In this document: positions 50,851 through 58,555 of the stretch, piece after piece
Layout: every line of letters starts with the position of its first letter
How positions within the stretch are numbered: position 1 is the stretch's first letter
From: JAFAHS01 sp046728175
Lineage (GTDB): Bacteria; Desulfobacterota; Binatia; Binatales; Binataceae
NCBI GenBank assembly: GCA_046728175.1
Contig: JBKPEA010000034.1
Span: forward strand, 12,589 to 76,588
Direction of reading: 5' to 3'
DNA: 64,000 nucleotides
Translations under genes and position numbers: made by a program
The notes under the pieces: generated by a model
What the model was told of the DNA's origin: nothing
Databases searched by the model: none
Seen by the model: only the letters and a program-made list of their open reading frames with translations

Positions 50851-51567
50851 CTAGCGCAAGGTCTTTTGGATGGGGCCGGCCCAGCGCCCGAAGATCGCGT
50901 CTGACAGGAGTTCGAGCTCGGAGACATGACGGGCGGTTGCGCCGATCATTTCGGCGGCAGAAATCTTTTCTTTTTCCAGTTCCCGCGGCCACTCGGCGGC
51001 CATGGCCGCTACCGATTCAGGCGTCACTTCAATATGGAATTGCAGCCCGTACACGGAACTGCCGTAGCGGTACCCCTGGCACGGTGTCTTCTCAGATGAG
51101 GCAAGCGAGACCGCGCCCGCAGGCAGCTCGAAGATATCGCCGTGCCAGTGAAACGGAGTGATGGTGGGAGCTACCCCGCGCCACAGACGGTCTTCCAGGG
51201 CAGCGTCGGACAAGGTCACTGGATACCATCCGATCTCCTTTCCGGCCGGATTGCGTGTGACCTTGGCGCCGAGCGCGGCCGCGACAATTTGGGCACCCAG
51301 ACAGACACCGAGCACCGGCAGGTCCCCCCGGACGGCTTGCTCGATCAGCTGCATCTCGTCGCGCAGAAATGGATACTGGTCGGCTTGATAGACCGCCATG
51401 GGACCGCCCATCACGATCAGACCGCCCGCGCCCTTCATGTCCCTGGGAACCGGATGACCTTCGTGGATGCGAATGTATTGCCACGCCAGGGCCGCGCCTT
51501 CGAGCGCCTCTGCAATCGTGCCAAGGTTTTCCACCGGATGATGCTGGAGCACGTAGACTTTGGCCAT
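50851..51567 (-). CDS. Class I glutamine amidotransferase-like protein
   Basis: 238 residues. The nucleophile is C89 in LGVCLGAQIVAAALG, and the His-x-Glu pair appears as FHIEVTPE. Oxyanion-site VMGGPMAVYQ is also present. It belongs to the stand-alone GMP-synthase-like GATase group, often found near other biosynthetic genes. It has no partner synthetase here and lies between P450 and ruvB, so the acceptor of the ammonia, or another hydrolase activity on gamma-glutamyl compounds, is unknown. Confidence 0.82.
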   Translation of the reverse strand: MAKVYVLQHHPVENLGTIAEALEGAALAWQYIRIHEGHPVPRDMKGAGGLIVMGGPMAVYQADQYPFLRDEMQLIEQAVRGDLPVLGVCLGAQIVAAALGAKVTRNPAGKEIGWYPVTLSDAALEDRLWRGVAPTITPFHWHGDIFELPAGAVSLASSEKTPCQGYRYGSSVYGLQFHIEVTPESVAAMAAEWPRELEKEKISAAEMIGATARHVSELELLSDAIFGRWAGPIQKTLR

Positions 51568-51759
51568 CGATTCAGACCGTGTCGCTTTTCCGTGGTCGGA
51601 TCAACATGATCGGCGACTGCAGTGGGAGCGGATTCGCGAGTGGAGACCCCAGTTTTGGCGTGGTACGGAACGCTCAGCGGGACGCCCCGCGGCCGTTCTC
51701 GTACTCCGTCACGGGACTTCTCACGTTCGCCTCGGCAAGACCCGTGCACGACGAAAGCA

Positions 51760-51779
51760 GCACCCTCACAGGAGGGTGC
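51760..51779 (-). terminator. Hairpin at the ruvB stop codon
   Basis: GCACCCTC, a four-base loop and GAGGGTGC form a perfect 8-bp hairpin that overlaps the ruvB stop. On the minus strand it is followed by TGCTTTCG, only a weak T-run. It probably helps end or protect the ruv transcript, but a factor-independent terminator is not certain. Confidence 0.45.
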
Positions 51780-52806
51780 CGGTCCGAGTGCGGCCCAGAT
51801 GCTTGTAGGCGCGGTCGGTTGCGGAGCGGCCGCGCGGGGTTCTCATCAGGAACCCTTCCTGGAGGAGGAAAGGTTCGTGGACTTCCTCAATGGTGTCAGG
51901 CTCTTCGCCGATAGCCGCGGCCAGCGTCTCCACTCCCACCGGACCACCGCCGAATTTGTCGATCACCGCGCTCAGGATGGCGCGGTCCATCTTATCGAAG
52001 CCGGCGGTATCGATCTCCAGTAACTCCAGCGCGCCGAGTGCTACTTCCTTGGTCACGGTCGGTGCTTCGTTGACTTGTGCGAAGTCGCGCACCCGGCGGA
52101 GCAGCCGGTTCGCAATACGCGGCGTGCCGCGCGAGCGCGCTGCCAGTTCTCGTGCGCCAGCGTCATCGATTGACACCTTCAGTAAACGCGCGGATCGTCG
52201 GACCACCTCACCCAACTCTTCATGAGTATAAAAATCCAGGTGAAAGTGTTGTCCGAAGCGATCGCGAAGCGGGGAACTCAACAGGCCCGAGCGCGTGGTG
52301 GCGCCGACCAGGGTGAACGGATTTACCGCGAGCTTCATGGTGCGCGCGCCCATTCCCTCCCCCACCACGATATGGAACTCATAGTCTTCCATCGCGGAGT
52401 ACAAACGTTCTTCGACCGGGCGCTGGAGGCGATGGATCTCGTCGATAAACAGCACATCGCCTTCCTCGAGGTTGTTTACGATCGCGGCCAGATCGGCCGC
52501 GCGCTCCACGGCAGGGCCCGAAGTGACATGTACGCTGACCCTAAGCTCGCGCGCGATTATGTGAGCGAGTGAGGTCTTGCCGAGTCCCGGAGGTCCCGCG
52601 AACAGAACGTGATCGAGCACTTCGCCGCGCTGGCGCGCCGCGGCGATCGACATGCTGAGCACGCGCTTGGTGCGCGCCTGACCGACAAATTCGTCGAGCG
52701 ACTGCGGGCGCAGTGATTGATCGAGGCGCCGATCCTCTTCGACCTCGGTCGGCGCCGCAATCCTGGGGGTAGGCTCGGGGGCTTCCCGGGGATGTTTACT
52801 TTTCAC
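51766..52806 (-). CDS. ruvB: Holliday junction helicase subunit RuvB
   Basis: 346 residues from GTG 52806, which lies inside the ruvA end; the TTG one codon upstream is an alternative. It is a AAA+ motor with Walker A GPPGLGKTS, Walker B LFIDEIHRL, sensor-1 GATTRSGLL, and a winged-helix C-terminus (FLLQEGFLMRTPRGR). RuvB rings drive branch migration with RuvA. The gene is third in yebC-ruvC-ruvA-ruvB. The motifs are intact. Confidence 0.97.
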   Translation of the reverse strand: MKSKHPREAPEPTPRIAAPTEVEEDRRLDQSLRPQSLDEFVGQARTKRVLSMSIAAARQRGEVLDHVLFAGPPGLGKTSLAHIIARELRVSVHVTSGPAVERAADLAAIVNNLEEGDVLFIDEIHRLQRPVEERLYSAMEDYEFHIVVGEGMGARTMKLAVNPFTLVGATTRSGLLSSPLRDRFGQHFHLDFYTHEELGEVVRRSARLLKVSIDDAGARELAARSRGTPRIANRLLRRVRDFAQVNEAPTVTKEVALGALELLEIDTAGFDKMDRAILSAVIDKFGGGPVGVETLAAAIGEEPDTIEEVHEPFLLQEGFLMRTPRGRSATDRAYKHLGRTRTGTLL

Positions 52807-53434
52807 CAAACAGCACCGCCAATGACCTGCGTACTATGACTTCCAGTTCCGGCGATCCATCCTTAGCCGCTTCAAGCACCGAATCTACCGTCCGCTTGGC
52901 CTCTGCCGGCCTGACTCCCAGATTCACCAAGGCCGAGATGGCGTCGTCACCCGTGGTCGGCGGTCCACCTGCCGGCTTCGACGTGCGCGGCGCGCCATTG
53001 GCATGGTCGACCACCGCGTCATTCAGTTGCAGACCTTCGACCTTGTCGCGCAGTTCCCGCACCACTCGTTCCGCCACCTTCGGTCCAACCCCTGGTACCG
53101 CGTCGATCTTCTCAACGTCCTCGCGCTTTACCGCGGCGACCAGTTCATCGGGTTCGAGCACCGAGAGAATCGCGAGTGCCAGTTTGGGCCCCACGTGCTG
53201 CACCGAAAGCAACAAGTCGAACGCGCGCTTTTCAGTCAGCGTGGAAAATCCGTACAGCATGATGGCATCTTCGCGGACGACTTGGCGAATCTCGAGAGCG
53301 ACCGTGTCCCCGAGCGCGGGTAAACGAAAGAATGTGCTCAGGGGAACGAAGATTTCGTAACCGACCCCGGCGGTCGCCAGCACGATTCGCGCCGGTCCCC
53401 GGACTTCAAGTGTTCCTTTAATAGTGGCAATCAT
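52796..53434 (-). CDS. ruvA: Holliday junction DNA helicase subunit RuvA
   Basis: 212 residues from ATG 53434; the much longer open frame upstream is antisense to ruvC or non-family. Domain I begins MIATIKGTLEVRGPARIVL, domain II has two helix-hairpin-helix motifs (LLLSVQHVGPKLALAIL and VPGVGPKVAERVV), and domain III is at the C-terminus (AISALVNLGVRPAEAKRTV). It binds the four-way junction and loads RuvB. It overlaps ruvC by four bases and ruvB by eleven. Confidence 0.96.
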   Translation of the reverse strand: MIATIKGTLEVRGPARIVLATAGVGYEIFVPLSTFFRLPALGDTVALEIRQVVREDAIMLYGFSTLTEKRAFDLLLSVQHVGPKLALAILSVLEPDELVAAVKREDVEKIDAVPGVGPKVAERVVRELRDKVEGLQLNDAVVDHANGAPRTSKPAGGPPTTGDDAISALVNLGVRPAEAKRTVDSVLEAAKDGSPELEVIVRRSLAVLFGEK

Positions 53435-53961
53435 GACTGCCGCCGTGCCGCGCGCGGCCGCCGCTCGCCCCCGTTGCGCAGTCGCGCGGTGCCGGTCCGG
53501 CTGAGATGACACACCGCCAGGGCGAGTGCGTCGGTAGCATCGCTGGCCAGTTCGGTGGCGGAACCCAACCCCAGAGTCCGTCGCACCATGTAAGCGATTT
53601 GTTCTTTGTCGGCGTGTCCGAACGCTGCGACCGCCAGCTTTACGGTGTTTGGAGGATATTCGTAGAGCGGAAGTTCCCGCTCGGCCGCAGCGAGCATGGC
53701 GATCGCACGCGCCTCTCCGATGCGAAATGCGCTCTGCACGTTGCGCGCGACGAAGTTGCGCTCCAGGCTGAGCGCGCCCGGCGCGAACTCGTCCACGATG
53801 GCGAGCAGTCTTGCGTGAATAGTGCGCAGCCGTTCGCTCATCGGTTCGCCCCGACAGGAGCGAATAGTTCCGGCTGCTATGTAGCGGAAATTGCCCGGCG
53901 CGCCTTCTACGATTCCGAATCCGGTAACCGCGCTCCCGGGGTCGACCCCGAGCACCCGCAT
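53431..53961 (-). CDS. ruvC: Holliday junction resolvase RuvC
   Basis: 176 residues, normal. The RNase-H-like fold has the first catalytic aspartate in LGVDPGSAVTG, the glutamate in LSLERNFVARNVQS, and the C-terminal aspartates in LASDATDALALAVCH. It cuts Holliday junctions after RuvAB branch migration. It follows yebC by 39 bases and overlaps ruvA by four. The C-terminal tail is basic (RRPRAARRQS). Confidence 0.96.
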   Translation of the reverse strand: MRVLGVDPGSAVTGFGIVEGAPGNFRYIAAGTIRSCRGEPMSERLRTIHARLLAIVDEFAPGALSLERNFVARNVQSAFRIGEARAIAMLAAAERELPLYEYPPNTVKLAVAAFGHADKEQIAYMVRRTLGLGSATELASDATDALALAVCHLSRTGTARLRNGGERRPRAARRQS

Positions 53962-54000
53962 CTTCCACCTCCCCCAACCCCGCCCGCGCGACGGTTGAAA

Positions 54001-54753
54001 TCACGCGGCGGAGATATGAGCCATCTCCTGGTCGCTGATATCAAAGTTGGCCGACACGCCCTGGACATCGTCGTGGTCTTCCAATTCTTCGATCAGTTTC
54101 AGGACCTGTTCAGCAGCATGCCCTGAAACTGGCACGGTGTTTTCCGGTACCAGCGCGGTCTCCGCGTGCGCGATGGCGATCCCGGTCTTCTCGATGGCAT
54201 CACGCACCGATGAAAACTTGTCCGGCGTGGTCATCACCTGGAACGTATCGCTGTCACTCTGAACGTCGTCGGCGCCCGCATCGAGCGCGACTTCCAGGAG
54301 CTTGTCTTCGTCCGCGGCACTCTTCTCGACCGTGATTACGCCACGCTTCTTGAACATCCAAGCAACGCAGTTCGCCTCACCGAGGTTGCCGCCGTGACGC
54401 GAAAATATGAAACGCAGCTCGGCGACCGTGCGGTTGCGGTTGTCGGTGAGTGCCTCCAGCATTATCGCGACGCCGCCCGATCCGTATCCCTCGTAGGTTA
54501 CTTCGTCGAGTGATGCGCCCCCGAGTTCGCCGGTGCCCTTTTTGGTCGCGCGATCGATGTTGTCATTGGGCATCGACTGCGCCTTGGCCGCCGCGATGGC
54601 GGTTCGCAGACGCGGGTTGGCGTTCACGTCGCCGCCTCCCAGCCGCGCGGCGATTGTGATTTCCTTGATGAGCTTGGTAAATACCTTGCCGCGCTTGGCA
54701 TCGCGCGCGGCTTTTTTATGCTTGATCGATGACCATTTGGAATGACCTGACAT
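54001..54753 (-). CDS. yebC: YebC/PmpR family (TACO1) protein
   Basis: 250 residues of the DUF28 family. It begins MSGHSKWSSIKHKKAARDAKRG and has TYEGYGSGGVAIMLEALTDNRNRT, both diagnostic. Family members act as DNA-binding regulators in some bacteria and as ribosome-associated translation factors in others, so the role is not fixed by sequence. It is the first gene of the ruvCAB unit, a widespread arrangement. Length and motifs are normal. Confidence 0.95.
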   Translation of the reverse strand: MSGHSKWSSIKHKKAARDAKRGKVFTKLIKEITIAARLGGGDVNANPRLRTAIAAAKAQSMPNDNIDRATKKGTGELGGASLDEVTYEGYGSGGVAIMLEALTDNRNRTVAELRFIFSRHGGNLGEANCVAWMFKKRGVITVEKSAADEDKLLEVALDAGADDVQSDSDTFQVMTTPDKFSSVRDAIEKTGIAIAHAETALVPENTVPVSGHAAEQVLKLIEELEDHDDVQGVSANFDISDQEMAHISAA

Positions 54754-54917
54754 GCCCCTAACACTGGCGCGCAGCTGACGGCTTTACTACGAGCGCATTA
54801 TCGCAAACATCCCCGCCGGGGGGAACACGCGCGGGCGGTGGGTTGCCGCGCAGGGGAGCGGACCCCGTTTTGAAGGTCGGCGCAGGTGCCGTCTGCTATC
54901 ATGTGTTGCCCATTTTC

Positions 54918-55526
54918 ATGACCATAAAGAGGACAATGATAGGCCTGGTTCTGCTGTCGGCGGTCGCCGCCAGCTGCTTCAATCCACCCGTCGTGCAGGA
55001 GCCGCCTGAGAGCAAAACCACCGCGGTAGTTCCCCTCCCGTTCGACCTGACCTGGACGGCGGTCACCGACGTTATCAAGCTGAACGACTACCGGATTCAG
55101 GCCCAGGATCCGAATCATGGAATCCTCGAGGTATTGGGGAATCGGTTTACGTTGCAGGACGCCGACTGCGGCAAGATCGAAAGCATTGCGGGGACCTACG
55201 CGGCCGAGCCCGAGTCAAACGCGACTGCGGTGTACAATTTTCAGGTAACGCCGGTCTCGAACGAATCGACCCGCGTTGGAGTGCGGGCGAGTTACAATTC
55301 GCCGCTACGGGTGCCGCTCCATCCGTACCAGGACGTGCAATGCATCTCGCGCGGGGCCGAGGAATCGCATCTGCTTCAGCAGGTGCTGGCGCAAGCGCGG
55401 GTGACTCATCCGCCCGCGTATCGGAAGCCGGGAGCACCAGCACCGACGCCCAGCGCCCCTGCGCTTGCGCCGGGGCGTCCGACGTTGCTCAAACCGCAGA
55501 TGCTGCCCAAGAGCTTAAGTGAGTGA
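54918..55526 (+). CDS. Lipoprotein of unknown function
   Basis: 202 residues from ATG 54918. An in-frame ATG at 54936 has a better Shine-Dalgarno sequence (AGAGGA) but loses the KR of the n-region. The signal ends in a plausible lipobox, AVAASC. The mature domain has strands like LPFDLTWTAVTDVIKLNDYRIQAQD and NRFTLQDADCGKIES, a pattern seen in outer-membrane lipoproteins of the BamC/LPP20-like fold. The C-terminal 35 residues are proline- and alanine-rich and probably unstructured. It is divergent from yebC. No function recognised. Confidence 0.66.
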   Translation: MTIKRTMIGLVLLSAVAASCFNPPVVQEPPESKTTAVVPLPFDLTWTAVTDVIKLNDYRIQAQDPNHGILEVLGNRFTLQDADCGKIESIAGTYAAEPESNATAVYNFQVTPVSNESTRVGVRASYNSPLRVPLHPYQDVQCISRGAEESHLLQQVLAQARVTHPPAYRKPGAPAPTPSAPALAPGRPTLLKPQMLPKSLSE

Positions 55527-55804
55527 CGGTGGAGTTCAGGAGCCGATTCCGAGCATCCGAATTGCGCGGCTGGCGGGAAGAAGCCCAGACACAGAAAAAG
55601 AACTGAAGACCTCCGAGGCTCCGTCAGCTCGGCGGCTGAGTGCCCGCGGAATCCGGCCGGCAGGGCGCGGATGCAGGAGTGGGTCGCCCCGTCTTCTGTT
55701 GCGCGAGCGATCCGGGAAAGCGACTCAAAACTTTTCCGGAAGCGGAACCGAGGGACCTTTGGGATAGCGACCGGGACCGCGAATGCGGAGAACAACGATT
55801 CGAG

Positions 55805-57778
55805 CTAGGGGCGGTCGGGGATCAGGTTGGACGACGGGATTATCTCGCGACCTCCTCCCGGCGGCCGCCAGCATACGTGAATAGATGCATCGCCGCCGAT
55901 GTTTCGCTCTCCGACTTGGATACGGTGAAGGCCCGCGGCCAGCTCGGTTGCGCCATCGGCGTGTGTCCGATTTACGGGACCGGGATCGTTGATGACCGGG
56001 TTTCCATCAATCGAGAGCCACCCGGCGTCGTCTGCATCGATGCTGAATCGATAAATGCCTCGGCGCGGCACGAGCAGACGTCCGCTCCAGATAACGACCG
56101 ACGGAAACGGCAGCGCGCCCATCTGCGCGATATTGTCAAAGGAAAGTTCCCGATCGATGCGCACGACATGAGGCGCGGTGATACCCGGTTCGTTCCCAAC
56201 GAAGTATCTGCCGAGCAGACCCGAGTCCGATCGCAATCGCAGGGGATAGCCAATGTCGGCGCTGAACGGCAACAGGAAGATCGTCGCAATTCCTATTGAG
56301 ATCGCGACCGCGCCGAGACGGCGGGTCGCTTTCGACTGCGGAGTACCCGTCAATTCCAGCAACTCGGTTGCAGCTATGATCCAGAAGATGCCGAGTGGAA
56401 TCAGTTGCAGCGGGCCGGGCCAGCCCAGCAGTTTCCCAACATTGAAGGCAACCGAATCGCCAACAATCATGTCGCCGTCAAAGTAGGCGTCGCGATTGGT
56501 GGCGAAATCGCCGCGCATAAACTGTTGCAGCGCGAAATCGCGTACCGGATTGTCGTACTCATATGGAAAATGCGGATTGGTGGCCGTCGCCAGCAACATG
56601 ATGAAGGCAGACAAGCCACCGAGCGCCGCCAAGAGCCAGTTGGACGCGGCTGGTAAAAACACGAGGGTCAGGACCATGAATGGAATCGCGGCCACGATTT
56701 GCCGCGGGCCGGTCGCGGTGCCTCCGCCCCAGGAAACAATCGACGCGCCGTACGACGCGTTGAACAAAATCAGCGTCACGAAGGAAGCGACCGTGACGAC
56801 CCATTCGGCGCGAAACTCGCGACGCTTGAAAAAATAGCCGGCGGCCGGCACCACCAGGAGCAGAACCGGGTTGCAAAAAAGCAGCCCGCGCTGGGGGTCG
56901 ATGAGAACGTTCCAGAGGATGTTGATCTTCGGGTAGGTGAGGCCAACGAATCCGACCGCCTGCTCCGGAAACCGCTCATTTCCAGGCAGTTTGAATGCCT
57001 GGTAGCTGAAGAAGAGCGGACTGCCGAAGGCGCCCCAGTTGTACCCGAACATCATCAGCGCCGGGATTGCGGCGCCGATGGAGAACGCGGCGATGGGACG
57101 AACCTGGCGCAGCCGGTTGAGCGCATAGAAGCCAATCGTCGCGGCGACTAGGAACGCCGGATAGTCGTTGAGCACGGCAAAACCGGCGAGTAGCCCCGCC
57201 CAGAATGATCGCGATGCCGATGAATCCTTCCTGCTGGTCGCCACCAGGTAGAAGCTGGTGAACGCGAATGCGCCGGCGAACGGCTCGCCCGTCATCTCAG
57301 TGGCGTATGGAAAGACAATCGTCCCGAACGCCAAGAGCAACGCCACGGCTGCCGCTCGCCCCTCGGAAGCACCGAGGAATCGCGCGAAACGGTACATCAT
57401 TACGCACAGCACCGAAGTCAGCGCGCCGATGGTGAACACGATCGTCAGGTAAGTGACCAGGGCCCAGTACAGCGGCTCGTTGCGCGAGAGCAGGGGCAGG
57501 AGCAGCGCCCGAATTACGCCCCATGGCAGGAGACAGACGAGCGAAGTACCGGGAGCTTTCACGGAATAGATGTGGTTGCCGAAATTGATGATGTCGGCGG
57601 TGTTGTATCCGCAGAAGCCGTCGATCCATAAGGTGCCGCGCTCCAGGATGGAGCGCATCAAATCGAACCTGGCGGCGGTGCTCTGGTCGGACCCCTGATA
57701 GAAATAGGCGTAGCTGAGAAACGGGACCGTGAAGAGGACGGCCTCGAGGCGGCGCTCGTGCGCGGAGGCGGGGTTCAT
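55805..57778 (-). CDS. Polytopic GT-C-like membrane protein with a C-terminal PA14-type domain
   Basis: 657 residues from ATG 57778, chosen because it overlaps the upstream gene's stop by four bases. Residues 1-510 contain many membrane helices and acidic loop-1 motifs as in GT-C glycosyltransferases (HERRLEAVLFTVPFLSY, then YQGSDQSTAARFDLMRSIL). Residues about 525-650 form a soluble beta-rich module with VVIWSGRLLVPRRGIYRFSID and AGWLSIDGNPVI, the pattern of a PA14 carbohydrate-binding domain. It may transfer a sugar from a polyprenyl donor on the periplasmic side, with PA14 recognising the acceptor. Third gene of a surface-glycan cluster. Confidence 0.7.
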   Translation of the reverse strand: MNPASAHERRLEAVLFTVPFLSYAYFYQGSDQSTAARFDLMRSILERGTLWIDGFCGYNTADIINFGNHIYSVKAPGTSLVCLLPWGVIRALLLPLLSRNEPLYWALVTYLTIVFTIGALTSVLCVMMYRFARFLGASEGRAAAVALLLAFGTIVFPYATEMTGEPFAGAFAFTSFYLVATSRKDSSASRSFWAGLLAGFAVLNDYPAFLVAATIGFYALNRLRQVRPIAAFSIGAAIPALMMFGYNWGAFGSPLFFSYQAFKLPGNERFPEQAVGFVGLTYPKINILWNVLIDPQRGLLFCNPVLLLVVPAAGYFFKRREFRAEWVVTVASFVTLILFNASYGASIVSWGGGTATGPRQIVAAIPFMVLTLVFLPAASNWLLAALGGLSAFIMLLATATNPHFPYEYDNPVRDFALQQFMRGDFATNRDAYFDGDMIVGDSVAFNVGKLLGWPGPLQLIPLGIFWIIAATELLELTGTPQSKATRRLGAVAISIGIATIFLLPFSADIGYPLRLRSDSGLLGRYFVGNEPGITAPHVVRIDRELSFDNIAQMGALPFPSVVIWSGRLLVPRRGIYRFSIDADDAGWLSIDGNPVINDPGPVNRTHADGATELAAGLHRIQVGERNIGGDASIHVCWRPPGGGREIIPSSNLIPDRP

Positions 57779-58551
57779 CGCCGGGCTCTGGCTTTTGACT
57801 TCTCCCTGACCTTGGGCGGTGCAGCCTGGGCGACCGCGGGAGCAGGCTCTTCGCTCCCGAACAGGCGCCATCCGTAGTAGGCCACCAACGCGAGAACTAC
57901 GAACGTTGCCCAGAGCGTGACGGGGTGCCCGACTGGCTGGGGCTGCGAGGCTTTGCGAATCGCCATCAAATCGTAGACCGGGGTCGCTCCCGGCGGTGGT
58001 GATGTGATCTTCTCGCCGTGGACGTTTCGGAAAAATGCCCTGCCAAGGTTCAGGCTCCCGTAACCGCCGACCCGCAGCGCCACTTCAACGTCGGCGCCAC
58101 TCGCACCGACTTGAAGATAGAAGCCAACCGTCTGCCACCCGGTCGTCCCGCGGATGTCCGGAGACATCGCACCATCTTCCATTATTGAGATGGTCGCGCC
58201 GCTCTCCTTGGTACCGACATTTTCGGTCCGCACTTCCGCGCTGAAGTGGTACCACCCGGCCGCAAGCGTGAGCGATTGCATCCACCGCGCATCGTTGGGT
58301 TTGATCGCGTTGACCTCGAGCTGCCCGGGCGCCTCATTTTGCGGATGAATCCAGGTGTACGCGAAAGCGGCGGGCTCGTTGACCCACGCCTCCGTCCGCC
58401 AGTTGTCGGGCTGTTGCTCGGATCCTTTGGCGAGATCGCCGTTGAGTATGAGGTTGGCCTCGGTGGCGCGCGTCGAACGCGCCGTCGCGATCATCAGGAT
58501 CGCGGCTGCGCACGCCACCAAGGCAAAGCGGGTCCCGCGCTCGCGCCTCAT
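57775..58551 (-). CDS. Secreted membrane-anchored protein with a carbohydrate-binding-like domain
   Basis: 258 residues. A Sec signal peptide (MRRERGTRFALVACAAAIL) is followed by a beta-sandwich-like domain: ANLILNGDLAKGSEQQPDNW, WYHFSAEVRTENVGT and GWQTVGFYLQVGASG, typical of CBM-like or jelly-roll folds that bind sugars. A single membrane helix near residues 213-232 and a basic, alanine/proline-rich tail anchor it. It lies four bases after the GT-C fusion gene and overlaps the next by four. It probably binds or presents the glycan made by its neighbours; the function is inferred. Confidence 0.65.
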   Translation of the reverse strand: MRRERGTRFALVACAAAILMIATARSTRATEANLILNGDLAKGSEQQPDNWRTEAWVNEPAAFAYTWIHPQNEAPGQLEVNAIKPNDARWMQSLTLAAGWYHFSAEVRTENVGTKESGATISIMEDGAMSPDIRGTTGWQTVGFYLQVGASGADVEVALRVGGYGSLNLGRAFFRNVHGEKITSPPPGATPVYDLMAIRKASQPQPVGHPVTLWATFVVLALVAYYGWRLFGSEEPAPAVAQAAPPKVREKSKARARR

Positions 58552-58555
58552 CGTA

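Noticed and set aside
53435..54004. Extension of ruvA upstream to 54004
   Set aside because: It runs over ruvC in another frame; MIATIKG is the normal RuvA start and overlaps the ruvC stop by four bases.
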